64,000 nt of DNA from assembly GCF_013304825.1 (NCBI RefSeq), contig NZ_JAAWUO010000005.1:62001-126000 (forward strand). The letters run 5' to 3'. Below, piece by piece: positions 24,870 to 33,804 of the stretch; positions within the stretch are counted from its first letter, which is position 1, and each line of letters opens with the position of its first letter. This stretch comes from Blautia schinkii. GTDB taxonomy: Bacteria > Bacillota > Clostridia > Lachnospirales > Lachnospiraceae. Position numbers and translations under genes: made by a program. The notes under the pieces were generated by a model. It was not told the origin of the DNA, ran no database searches, and saw nothing but the letters and a program-made list of their open reading frames with translations.

Positions 24870-27122
24870 ATGAAAACAAAAATCAGGGAAATACTTCCGG
24901 AGAGTGTAGCGGCGGTAATTCTGGCTGTGCTTTCTGCATATCTTCTGCAGGGAGATGTGTGGACATTCTGGACATGGTGGCTTCTGGCATTATTTATGGG
25001 GATGGTGGCCATGCCTTTGACTGGAAGATTATTTGAAGGATTTGAAGATAAAGGCTGGCTTTTTTCAAAAGTGCTGGCTATTGCTGTGACCGGATTTCTC
25101 ACATGGTTTCTGGTTGCTGTAGAGATTCTTCCTTTTACATCAGCTGTGTGCATCGGCGTTTCTGTTGTATGCGCGGTGTTCTGTGCGGTAATTTTCCATA
25201 TCCAGTTAAAAAAAGATATCGAGTGTTATCCGACGGGGAAAACAAAACTTATTATCCGTGAAGAACTGCTGTTTTTCGGGATCTTTCTTATGTGGACATA
25301 TCTGGCAGGATTTCGTCCGCAGGCATATGGAACGGAGAAGTTTATGGATTACGGATTTATGGAAGCCATGATGCGCAGCACAACACTTCCTGCCCGTGAT
25401 CTCTGGTATTCTGAAGGAACGATCAACTATTATTACGGTGGACAGTATTTTGCAGTATTTCTTACGAAACTTACAGGCAGCAGAGTGGAAGTTACCTATA
25501 ATCTGATGCGTACTTTTGTGGCAGCATTTGCCTTTGTGTTTCCGTTTTCTCTGGTTCGTCAGATGATGAAGGACAGACTGTACGGACATATGGAAGGAAG
25601 AAAGAAATATCTTCCGTCTGTGGCAGGTGTAACAGCAGGTGCTGCGGTTTCTATTGCAGGAAATGTGCATTATATCGTATATCGTTGCGTGATTCCTCTG
25701 ATTCAGAAACTGAAAGGAGCAGAAGAGACAGAAAGTTACTGGTTCCCGGATGCTACCCGTTATATTGGATACAACCCGGTAAATGACAGTGATAAGACAA
25801 TCCATGAATTTCCGTGTTATTCCTTTGTACTTGGAGATCTTCATGCACATGTGGTTAATGTGATGTTTGTGACCTTTCTGGTGGGACTTCTCTACGCCTG
25901 GATGAAGATGATCCGAAAGAGAGGGCCGGAGCCGGAAAAACAGGATCCGAGAGATTTCTGGCTCAGACAGCTTCTGATGCCCCATATTATTCTGGCCGCT
26001 GTACTTCTGGGAATGTTCCAGTGGACTAACTACTGGGATTTTGTGATCTATTTTGTGGTGACAGGCGGTGTGTTGTTGTTTGTAAATATCATCCGTTTTG
26101 AAGGAAAAACGGTCCGCATCCTGGCAGTGACAGCTGTGCAGGCAGTGGAGATCATTGCAGTTTCTTATCTTGTGATACTGCCGTTTACTCTGAAATTTGA
26201 CACTATGGTACAGGGTGTGGCACTTGCACAGCACCATTCTCTGTGGTATCAGCTTGTGATCCTCTGGGGACTTCCGGTGATCCTTACTGTGCTGCTGATC
26301 ATATCCATTCTTATGGAGAAGCTGAAAGGAATGAAGAAAAAGAGCCTGTACAGATTGATGGAGGCTGTTTCCATTCCTGATCTGTTTGCGATTATCATGG
26401 GGCTGTGTGCAATTGGATTGATCGTGATTCCGGAGCTTGTGTATGTAAGAGATATTTATGAAAATGGAAATGCCAGGGCAAACACCATGTTCAAACTTAC
26501 ATATCAGGCGTATATTCTATTTGGAATGACAATGGGATATGGAATCTACAGACTGATAGCAGTATCAAAGCAGAAAATCTTCAGGATCCTTTCAGGAGCA
26601 GGCCTTGTGGTACTGATCTGGACAGTGGGATATTTCGGAAATGCAGTTCATTCCTGGTTCGGAGAAGTGTGGAATCCGTCTCAGTACCAGGGTCTGGATG
26701 CAACGACTTTCCTTGAGAGTGATTTTCCGCAGGATGCAGCAGCTATCCGCTGGCTGAAAGAAAATATTGAAGGAGCCCCGGTTGTTCTGGAGGCTAATGG
26801 GGACAGTTACACTGGTTATGAGAGAGTTTCCGCATCAACAGGACTTCCGACTGTTCTGGGCTGGTATGTGCATGAGTGGCTGTGGAGAAATGATGTGCCG
26901 GATCTGAATGAGAAGAGTGCGGATATAGAGACGATTTACACTTCCGCAGATGAAGAAACAGTGAAAGAACTGATCAGGAGATATGACATTTCCTATATAT
27001 TTGTAGGCGGACAGGAACAGGAGAAATACGGTACGGCACTTAATGACAGTTTGCTTCAGAGTCTTGGAAGCATTGTTTACGCAGATGATATGACAGGAAC
27101 TTATATTGTAAAAGTAAACTGA
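24870..27122 (+). CDS. DUF2298 (Chlor_Arch_YYY-type) membrane protein
   Basis: A 750-residue polytopic protein. The signature region is KFMDYGFMEAMMRSTTLPAR, then WYSEGTINYYYGGQY and VEVTYNLMRTF, followed by EFPCYSFVLGDLHAHVVNVM, which are hallmarks of the DUF2298 family. There are about 14 membrane segments, then a C-terminal soluble part (AAAIRWLKENIEGAP, ISYIFVGGQEQEKYG). The family is annotated as a putative glycosyltransferase-like membrane protein without proven activity. ATG 24870 has AGGGAGG at 24854-24860. It ends a three-gene operon. Confidence 0.85.
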   Translation: MKTKIREILPESVAAVILAVLSAYLLQGDVWTFWTWWLLALFMGMVAMPLTGRLFEGFEDKGWLFSKVLAIAVTGFLTWFLVAVEILPFTSAVCIGVSVVCAVFCAVIFHIQLKKDIECYPTGKTKLIIREELLFFGIFLMWTYLAGFRPQAYGTEKFMDYGFMEAMMRSTTLPARDLWYSEGTINYYYGGQYFAVFLTKLTGSRVEVTYNLMRTFVAAFAFVFPFSLVRQMMKDRLYGHMEGRKKYLPSVAGVTAGAAVSIAGNVHYIVYRCVIPLIQKLKGAEETESYWFPDATRYIGYNPVNDSDKTIHEFPCYSFVLGDLHAHVVNVMFVTFLVGLLYAWMKMIRKRGPEPEKQDPRDFWLRQLLMPHIILAAVLLGMFQWTNYWDFVIYFVVTGGVLLFVNIIRFEGKTVRILAVTAVQAVEIIAVSYLVILPFTLKFDTMVQGVALAQHHSLWYQLVILWGLPVILTVLLIISILMEKLKGMKKKSLYRLMEAVSIPDLFAIIMGLCAIGLIVIPELVYVRDIYENGNARANTMFKLTYQAYILFGMTMGYGIYRLIAVSKQKIFRILSGAGLVVLIWTVGYFGNAVHSWFGEVWNPSQYQGLDATTFLESDFPQDAAAIRWLKENIEGAPVVLEANGDSYTGYERVSASTGLPTVLGWYVHEWLWRNDVPDLNEKSADIETIYTSADEETVKELIRRYDISYIFVGGQEQEKYGTALNDSLLQSLGSIVYADDMTGTYIVKVN

Positions 27123-27173
27123 GGTATTGTGAGTGCTGGCAATATCATATGAATTATACAAAGTGGAGCAGGA

Positions 27174-27203
27174 TTGACAATTTTTCCGTAACAACGCTAT
27201 AAT
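27174..27203 (+). promoter_or_regulatory. Strong promoter of the HD-tsaC-rpiB-dCMP deaminase operon
   Basis: TTGACA (27174-27179), 18-bp spacer, TATAAT (27198-27203), both consensus hexamers. Confidence 0.85.
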
Positions 27204-27277
27204 AGAGCTATTACAGAAATACAGCATGTGCTGTACAGTAAAGGCTACGACATGGCTGCTGAGAGGAGGAATATATT

Positions 27278-27859
27278 ATGAACAGAATTGACAGACTCTA
27301 CATGGAAATGATCCGGTTTTATCAGGGGGATCCCAGGCATATTCAGCATTTTGTGAAAGTGCACAGTTTTTCCAGACTGATAGGTCAGGCGGAGGGACTG
27401 GATGAAGAACAGATGTATATACTCGAGGCGGCAGCTCTTGTCCATGATATTGGAATCAAGATCGGAATGGAGAAATACGGCCGGTCTGATGGTAAGATTC
27501 AGGAACAGGAAGGACCGGCAGCTGCGCGTGAGATGATGACCAGACTTGGCTTCCGTGAGAATGTGATAAGCAGAGTGGAGTATCTTGTTGGACATCATCA
27601 TACATACAAGGATATTGACGGTCCGGACTATCAGGTTCTGGTTGAGGCTGATTTTCTTGTAAATTATTTTGAGGATGATCTTGATAAGGAATATATCAGG
27701 AAAAGTGCAGAAAAGATTTTTAAGACAGAAACAGGTAAAAAGATTGTAAAAGAGATGTTTTTCCCGGAGACTTTTCAGAAGTCGGAGACATGGGCGCAGG
27801 ATGCGCTGCAGGATCTGGAGGATTTTATTGAAGAGCAGGGTATTTACATCAGACAGTAA
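27278..27859 (+). CDS. HD-domain phosphohydrolase
   Basis: A 193-residue HD-superfamily protein. The metal ligands are visible: an early His (HFVKVHSFSR), HD in AALVHDIGI, and HHH in YLVGHHHTYKD, followed by an Asp in VEADFLVN. Such stand-alone HD proteins hydrolyse nucleotides or other phosphates; the substrate cannot be assigned. GAGAGGAGG precedes ATG 27278. The stop overlaps the frame of the next gene (TAATG). Confidence 0.85.
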   Translation: MNRIDRLYMEMIRFYQGDPRHIQHFVKVHSFSRLIGQAEGLDEEQMYILEAAALVHDIGIKIGMEKYGRSDGKIQEQEGPAAAREMMTRLGFRENVISRVEYLVGHHHTYKDIDGPDYQVLVEADFLVNYFEDDLDKEYIRKSAEKIFKTETGKKIVKEMFFPETFQKSETWAQDALQDLEDFIEEQGIYIRQ

Positions 27860-27870
27860 TGGAGCGTAAG

Positions 27871-28953
27871 ATGAAAGCAGAAATAGCAGTAATGACAGCG
27901 GAAAATATAGATGAAGATGCGATCAGAAGAGGCGGTGAAATCCTGAAAAATGGCGGTCTGGTAGCATTTCCCACAGAGACGGTATATGGTCTTGGCGGCA
28001 ATGCGCTTGATCCGAAGGCTTCTATGAAGATCTATGCAGCCAAGGGAAGACCTTCTGATAATCCGTTGATCGTACATATTGCAGATATCCGTGATCTTGA
28101 CAGGATCGTTACGGAAGTGCCTGAGAAGGCAAGAATATTAGCTGATAAATACTGGCCGGGTCCGCTGACTATGATTCTTCCGAAGTCGGATATTGTGCCG
28201 AAGGAGACAACGGGCGGGCTTGACAGCGTTGCTGTACGCTTCCCAAGCGACCGGATCGCCCAGGAGCTGATCCGATCGGCAGGGGGCTATGTGGCAGCAC
28301 CAAGTGCCAATACGTCCGGTAGACCAAGTCCTACCACTGCACAGCATGTTGCAGAAGATCTGGGAGAGGCCATTGATATGATCATTGACGGCGGACAGGT
28401 AAATATCGGACTGGAATCTACGATCGTGGATTTCACAGAGGATATTCCGGTTGTTCTGAGACCTGGTTATATTTCCCTGGAAATGCTGCAGGAAACATTG
28501 GGTGATGTACGGATGGATAAGGGGCTGATCAAACCGGACAGCAAGGTTCATCCCAAGGCACCGGGAATGAAGTACCGTCATTATGCTCCAAAAGCAGACC
28601 TTGCCATTGTAGAAGGTTCGACAGAGCAGGTAATCTCTGAGATAGAAAAGAGGGCGAAAGAAGCGGAGGAGAAGGGACAGAAAGTGGGAATCATTGCAAC
28701 GGATGAGACGAAAGGCAGATATTCCCACGGTATTATCAAGAGCATCGGAAGCCGCGAACAGGAGGAAACCATTGCGCACCATCTCTATGAGGTGCTGCGT
28801 GATTTTGACAGCTGTAATGTAAGTGCCATTTACTCAGAGGCATTTTTTACACCAAGAATGGGACAGGCGATCATGAACCGCTTACTGAAAGCGGCTGGTC
28901 ATAAAATTATTAATGTACAGGAGGAAAAAGAGAATGATAGCACTGGGATGTGA
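27871..28953 (+). CDS. ywlC: L-threonylcarbamoyladenylate synthase, Sua5 type
   Basis: A 360-residue enzyme that makes threonylcarbamoyl-AMP for the t6A37 modification of ANN-decoding tRNAs. The YrdC domain carries FPTETVYGLGGNA, KGRPSDNPLIVH, APSANTSGRPSPTTAQH and GLESTIVDF; the C-terminal Sua5 domain (APGMKYRHYAPKA linker onward) is complete. ATG 27871 is used because GGAG lies 6 nt ahead; ATG 27859, which overlaps the upstream stop, is also possible and would add four residues. Confidence 0.93.
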   Translation: MKAEIAVMTAENIDEDAIRRGGEILKNGGLVAFPTETVYGLGGNALDPKASMKIYAAKGRPSDNPLIVHIADIRDLDRIVTEVPEKARILADKYWPGPLTMILPKSDIVPKETTGGLDSVAVRFPSDRIAQELIRSAGGYVAAPSANTSGRPSPTTAQHVAEDLGEAIDMIIDGGQVNIGLESTIVDFTEDIPVVLRPGYISLEMLQETLGDVRMDKGLIKPDSKVHPKAPGMKYRHYAPKADLAIVEGSTEQVISEIEKRAKEAEEKGQKVGIIATDETKGRYSHGIIKSIGSREQEETIAHHLYEVLRDFDSCNVSAIYSEAFFTPRMGQAIMNRLLKAAGHKIINVQEEKENDSTGM

Positions 28954-29362
28954 TCACGGCGGATATGAGCTGATGCAGGAGGTTAAGAAACATCTGGAAG
29001 AGAGAGGCCTTGAGTACAGGGATTTCGGATGCAACGGACCGGAATCCGTAGATTATCCGGTATACGGAAAAAAAGTTGCACAGGCTGTTCAGAGCGGAGA
29101 ATGCGAGAATGGAATCCTGATCTGCGGAACAGGAATCGGAATTTCCATCACAGCCAATAAATTCAAAGGAATCCGCGCAGCACTTTGCACAGACTGCTTT
29201 ACAGCAGAGGCTACAAGACTTCATAATAATGCCAATATTCTGGCTATGGGGGGACGCGTGGTAGGTCCTGGACTTGCACTGAAGATTGTAGATACTTTCC
29301 TGGATACGCCATTTTCCAATGATGAGCGTCATATCAGAAGAATTAATATGATCGAGGATTAA
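28934..29362 (+). CDS. rpiB: Ribose-5-phosphate isomerase B
   Basis: A 142-residue RpiB interconverting ribose 5-phosphate and ribulose 5-phosphate. The catalytic Cys is in LICGTGIGISI, the His in GCDHGGYE and NNANILAMGGRVVG is conserved. ATG 28934 has AGGAGGAAA ahead and overlaps the end of the Sua5 gene by 20 bp. Confidence 0.95.
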   Translation: MIALGCDHGGYELMQEVKKHLEERGLEYRDFGCNGPESVDYPVYGKKVAQAVQSGECENGILICGTGIGISITANKFKGIRAALCTDCFTAEATRLHNNANILAMGGRVVGPGLALKIVDTFLDTPFSNDERHIRRINMIED

Positions 29363-29380
29363 AGAAAAGAGGATTGCCGT

Positions 29381-29875
29381 ATGGAGAAAAAGGGACAGAA
29401 GCGGCAGGGGTATCTTTCCTGGGATGAGTATTTTATGGGAGTTGCCATGCTTTCCGGTATGCGTTCCAAGGATCCGCATTCGCAGGTTGGTGCCTGTATC
29501 GTAAGTGAGGATAACAAAATTTTGTCTATGGGGTACAATGGATTTCCCAAGGGATGTTCAGATGATGAGTTTCCCTGGGGAAGAGAGGGAGATCCGTTGG
29601 ATACCAAATATCTCTATGTGACACATAGTGAGCTGAATGCTATCCTGAATTACAGGGGCGGAAGCCTGGAAGGTGCCAAGCTTTATGTATCATTGTTCCC
29701 CTGCAATGAATGTGCCAAGGCGATTATTCAGGCAGGGATCAAGACGATCGTGTATGACTGTGATAAATATGCAGATACTCCGTCTGTGATCGCCTCCAAG
29801 AAGATGTTGGATGCAGCAGGAGTGCGATATTATAAGTATAACAGTACAGACAGAGAGATCATGATCAAGGTTTGA
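29381..29875 (+). CDS. comEB: dCMP deaminase family protein
   Basis: A 164-residue zinc deaminase. The catalytic motif reads THSELNAIL (HSE in place of the more common HAE) and PCNECAKAI supplies the two Cys ligands. SKDPHSQVGACIV and MGYNGFPKGCSDDEFPW are standard dCMP deaminase segments. It produces dUMP for thymidylate synthesis. It is the last gene of the HD-ywlC-rpiB operon and is followed by a strong terminator. Confidence 0.92.
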   Translation: MEKKGQKRQGYLSWDEYFMGVAMLSGMRSKDPHSQVGACIVSEDNKILSMGYNGFPKGCSDDEFPWGREGDPLDTKYLYVTHSELNAILNYRGGSLEGAKLYVSLFPCNECAKAIIQAGIKTIVYDCDKYADTPSVIASKKMLDAAGVRYYKYNSTDREIMIKV

Positions 29876-29949
29876 AAACATCATGAGATAAGAATATAAG
29901 CAGGAGACATGGTTGCTGACCCGAGGGATCAGCAGCGAAGTATAAAGAT

Positions 29950-29982
29950 AGCAGCTGGGATATGATCCCCAGCTGCTGTTTT
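29950..29982 (+). terminator. Terminator after the dCMP deaminase gene
   Basis: AGCAGCTGGG (29950-29959) pairs perfectly with CCCAGCTGCT (29968-29977), followed by GTTTTG. Confidence 0.85.
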
Positions 29983-30051
29983 GCAATTTTCAGATATTTG
30001 AGTTCAAATTATTTTTATCTGGATTCGCAGAGTGCTGTACAGGAATTTCCG

Positions 30052-32745
30052 TCATATGTTCAGGTCCTGTTTTTCAGGCTGTTCTGATTTGATAAGCATA
30101 TCAGATGATGTTGGCTCTGATTTCTTTTTCATGGGGAATTTCAGGCATACTTTAAAAAGGTCTCCGTCCAGATAAAGCTCAAATTTTCCTCCCTGAAGCT
30201 CAGTAAGGCTCTGGGCAATGGAAAGGCCGAGTCCGCTTCCTTCGGTATTTCTGGCAACATCGCCGCGGATGAAACGTTCGGTCAGTTCTTCAGCAGGAAT
30301 GTTTAATGGCTGTGCAGAAATATTTTTCAGCGTGAAGATAACCATATTGTTTTGAAGAAGTACCTCCGCATAGACACGGGTGTTTTCCATGGCATATTTC
30401 AGAATATTACCAAAAAGATTTTCAAGGATGCGCCACATTCTCCGTCCGTCTGCATAAATTATGGCAGGAGAGTCCGGGAAATGGGTCATCAGCATCAGAT
30501 GATGTTCTGAAAAACGTTCTTCGAATTCGCCCATTACCTGATAAAGCATTTCTATAAAATCCAGATCAGCCATTTCCAGGGAAAGGTTGCCGGTGCTTGC
30601 TTTGGAAGCTTCTACAACATCCTCAGTCAGACTTTTCAGGCGATGTGCCTTGGAATCCAGAATTTCAAGATAATTGAGAACTTCCGGATCAGTGAAATTT
30701 TTTCTTTTCAGAAGATCCACATAATTGATGATGGAAGTCAGCGGTGTTTTCAGGTCGTGGGAAACATTGGTGATCAGCTCTGTTTTCATACGCTCATCTT
30801 TGAGGCTTTTTTCCACGGCTGCATCGAGACCTTTGCCGATACGATTGATATATCGGGCCATTTCTTTCTGATCACCGCGAAGATTTTCTTCCGGAATCTT
30901 GTAGGAAAGTTCGCCGTCCGTGATCCGTTTCAGTCCGTCAAGGAGAAGTTCCCGTCCAAGTGCAACTTTGTACATCCAGAAGAAAGCTCCCAGATCCAGT
31001 GCGAAAAGCAGAAAAAATATCAGAAACCATCCATCAGATGCAGGAATCATGACACTGAGGAAAAATTCAAGAAAAAGAAATACTCCAAGCCCCAGTACCA
31101 TGCGGATCCTGCTGATCGTATTTCTGGAAAAAAACAGGATCAGATCACCGGTTTTATGAAAGCCCAGTCCAAGAAAATGCAGGCATTTTCGTAAGAGACT
31201 GTTTTTCCAGAGAGTGCGGGCCTTGATACGCCGTACCAGACTTAAGTAACCGATCCAGAACAGGCAGGAGATCAGGAAAACAATCAGGCCTGCAATGATG
31301 GCGGAGACAATTTCGTTATATGTGCTGTACAGGAGATTCATTCCTGTGATGAATACACCAAGAGCCGGAATACATACAAGTCCTGCTGCTATTTCCGTAT
31401 AGATTTTGTCAAAAGCGTTCAGGTGTGTTTCTGAACTGCCGTCAGCAGAACCTTTTCTGCCGGTATGGACAGTAAGCCAGATGAAATCTATGAGAAAGAG
31501 CAGGACACTAAATATACAAACTACAGCTGCCGGGATAAAAGCTGTCCGGCAATACCGGAAATTTTGCTGTGCAGTCCGGATGGAATCATCTACAGGAAGG
31601 CTGGTATCGTCGATCCAGGCCAGAAAACTGCAATTATCATCATATGTGGAGGTTCTGAGAAGGCTTATCCATTCGGCAACAGAATGACTTGCATTATCGG
31701 AAATATTCAGATTTGTAAGACCGTTCTGTGCATCTTTTTCGTTTGCAGCAGTGTCATTGACATTGAGCTGAACATATGGTTTCTTGTTGGAAAAACCGGA
31801 AATTCCGGTCAGGTCGGACGAATATGCTGCATCTGTATTTGTATAAATTTCTTTGGTGGTGTTATTGGTATAGGCATAACGAATGTTGGATTTATTGCTG
31901 CTGTACGAATCTAATGTCTGGGAAGATGATGTCCAGTCGGAAAAAAGCTCCCGCACATTATCCAGCTGTTCCAAAGCATCGGTGAGAGTACCTTTAAAAT
32001 TCCGGGTTTTTGCTGAGGTTGAATTCATATAGTCAAGGAGGCTGTCATAGCCTTCAGGGGCACAGTGAATCTCAAAAACCGGAGTAAGTGCATTTGCAAC
32101 ATCTGTGTAGACTATATTTCCGTTTTTATCTGTGATATTTTTCAGAGGCTCCTGTGATGCAATGCCGTAATCAGCGTATTCTGATTTCAGGGAGGAAAGA
32201 ATTCGGTCTGTCCACTCGTCCTGGGAGATTTCCTCAGCTTTCAGAGCCCCGGAAGCGGCATTTAATTGCAGAGAGCCGGTATTCAGGGCTTTTACAAAAT
32301 CGGAGTAGTACATATATTTGGTCTCTTTTTCCGGTGTGGTAAGACTCAGAACGATCCAGTCATCACTGTAATGAATATCCTGTAAGCTCCACTCCCTGAG
32401 CTCTTTGAAAGAATAGGCAAGACCGGAGGTGTTTTTAAAGGTGAGCGTATCTCCGTTATAAAGTTCGCCGAGGTCGATACAGGCGTTTTCATTTGTAGTG
32501 TTCAGGATTTCCTGTGCAGAGATACCACATAAAATATTGGAAACTTTTGAATAAAAATCATCATAAAACGTTGAAGACTGGAAATAATCCTTTGTTTTCA
32601 GATCATTGAGGGAGCCCATGTGGATTCCTGCCTGAATCGCCAGTATACCTGAAAAGACTATGACCAGTGGTAGGAAAAGTCCAAGAATAAGAGCGAGAAC
32701 GCGCGAAAAAGAGCTGCTGTGCTTTGTATGTTCAGGTGTGTTCAT
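30052..32745 (-). CDS. Sensor histidine kinase with large extracytoplasmic domain
   Basis: An 897-residue kinase. The first membrane helix (VLALILGLFLPLVIVFSGIL) is at about residues 18-37, followed by about 365 outer residues, then a bundle of five or so helices (about 400-620), a HAMP-like linker, and the kinase. The phosphoryl-accepting His is in NVSHDLKTPLTSIINY; the N box is NLFGNILKYA and the G box GSGLGLSIA. The length is unusual; typical OmpR-partner kinases have about 450-600 residues. It follows the response-regulator gene by 43 bp on the minus strand. The signal is unknown. The kinase core resembles the VanS/PhoR type. Confidence 0.9.
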   Translation of the reverse strand: MNTPEHTKHSSSFSRVLALILGLFLPLVIVFSGILAIQAGIHMGSLNDLKTKDYFQSSTFYDDFYSKVSNILCGISAQEILNTTNENACIDLGELYNGDTLTFKNTSGLAYSFKELREWSLQDIHYSDDWIVLSLTTPEKETKYMYYSDFVKALNTGSLQLNAASGALKAEEISQDEWTDRILSSLKSEYADYGIASQEPLKNITDKNGNIVYTDVANALTPVFEIHCAPEGYDSLLDYMNSTSAKTRNFKGTLTDALEQLDNVRELFSDWTSSSQTLDSYSSNKSNIRYAYTNNTTKEIYTNTDAAYSSDLTGISGFSNKKPYVQLNVNDTAANEKDAQNGLTNLNISDNASHSVAEWISLLRTSTYDDNCSFLAWIDDTSLPVDDSIRTAQQNFRYCRTAFIPAAVVCIFSVLLFLIDFIWLTVHTGRKGSADGSSETHLNAFDKIYTEIAAGLVCIPALGVFITGMNLLYSTYNEIVSAIIAGLIVFLISCLFWIGYLSLVRRIKARTLWKNSLLRKCLHFLGLGFHKTGDLILFFSRNTISRIRMVLGLGVFLFLEFFLSVMIPASDGWFLIFFLLFALDLGAFFWMYKVALGRELLLDGLKRITDGELSYKIPEENLRGDQKEMARYINRIGKGLDAAVEKSLKDERMKTELITNVSHDLKTPLTSIINYVDLLKRKNFTDPEVLNYLEILDSKAHRLKSLTEDVVEASKASTGNLSLEMADLDFIEMLYQVMGEFEERFSEHHLMLMTHFPDSPAIIYADGRRMWRILENLFGNILKYAMENTRVYAEVLLQNNMVIFTLKNISAQPLNIPAEELTERFIRGDVARNTEGSGLGLSIAQSLTELQGGKFELYLDGDLFKVCLKFPMKKKSEPTSSDMLIKSEQPEKQDLNI

Positions 32746-32788
32746 AATACCCCTTTCTGAAGTATAAAGCCTTCATGTGCCGGCGAAC

Positions 32789-33490
32789 CTACCGGCTAAG
32801 TTTTTCAATTTTGTAGCCTAAGCCCCAGACAACTTTCAGATAACGTGGTTCCCTGGGATTGATCTCGATCTTTTCACGAATGTGTCGGACATGGACGGCA
32901 ACGGTGTTGTCTGCAGCCAGGGCGTCTTCATTCCAGATGCTCTCATAGATCTGAGTGGTGGAAAAAACGCGTCCCTGGTTTTTCATGAGGAGAAGGAGAA
33001 TGTTGTATTCAATAGGTGTCAGGCGTACCGGTTCGCCGTCTACCAGGATCTCTTTTTTGTCGTCGTTTACTGTGAGACCTCCTGTTGTGTAGATGTGCTC
33101 CGATGGAGTCGGTGCTGCAGCACCAAGCTGTGTGTAGCGCCGCAGCTGGGATTTCACTCTGGCGATGAGCTCCAGAGGATTGAATGGTTTTGTGATATAG
33201 TCGTCTGCACCGATGTTTAGTCCGAGGATTTTGTCGGTATCTTCGGATTTGGCAGACAGGATGATGATCGGAAGCGGATTGCTCTCACGGATTTTTACAG
33301 TTGCCCGGATGCCGTCAAGCCGGGGCATCATGATGTCGATAATAAGAAGATCAATGGCCTGGGTATTCAGGATATCCAGTGCTTCCTGCCCGTCATAGGC
33401 TTTCAGAATATGATAGCCTTCCTGTGTGAGATAGATTTCGATTGCTTCCACGATGGCTTTATCGTCATCGCAAACAAGTATATTAGCCAC
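32789..33490 (-). CDS. OmpR/PhoB-family response regulator
   Basis: A 233-residue regulator. Receiver: acidic CDDDKA, phospho-acceptor in LLIIDIMMP, Thr/Ser in ILSAKS, and KPFNP with the Lys. The C-terminal winged helix carries LTPIEYNILLLLMKNQGRVF and HVRHIREKIE, typical of VanR/PhoB-like DNA binding. It is the first gene of a two-gene operon with the histidine kinase. Targets are not evident; adjacent genes on the other strand are a radical SAM enzyme. Confidence 0.94.
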   Translation of the reverse strand: MANILVCDDDKAIVEAIEIYLTQEGYHILKAYDGQEALDILNTQAIDLLIIDIMMPRLDGIRATVKIRESNPLPIIILSAKSEDTDKILGLNIGADDYITKPFNPLELIARVKSQLRRYTQLGAAAPTPSEHIYTTGGLTVNDDKKEILVDGEPVRLTPIEYNILLLLMKNQGRVFSTTQIYESIWNEDALAADNTVAVHVRHIREKIEINPREPRYLKVVWGLGYKIEKLSR

Positions 33491-33804
33491 TTTTTTGTAC
33501 CTCCCTGATGATGTTAGAATAGCAGCGCCAAATTAAGACGAAAGGGGTAAAAATCTTAAGATTTCATGAAATTCCGATAATTTCCGTGAATACTGTTATT
33601 GTACTATAATGGGGATGGAGTGTAAATAAGGGGATACTGTTCACTGACCATATTTTGCGGGGCATTTTGGAGATGATCGTGAGGTATGCTGTTGACCATG
33701 TGGGGAACAGTAATGAAATGGATTTTGATCACTTGAGAATACCGGAAGCAGTGTGATAAACTATAAAAAAAATTGTGTTGATATAGTAAACAGGAGATAT
33801 TAAA
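33491..33804. other. Divergent intergenic region, 314 bp
   Basis: This region lies between the response-regulator and radical SAM genes. On the minus strand there is an extended -10 TGCTATTCT about 35 bp before the regulator's start, with no clear -35. On the plus strand a TTGAGA near 33733 has a poor -10. I see no terminator, repeat, RNA gene or open frame of note. Confidence 0.5.

Noticed and set aside
25206-26237. A 343-codon open frame opposite the DUF2298 gene
   Set aside because: Antisense shadow, rich in His, Ser and Cys, with no ribosome site or motif.
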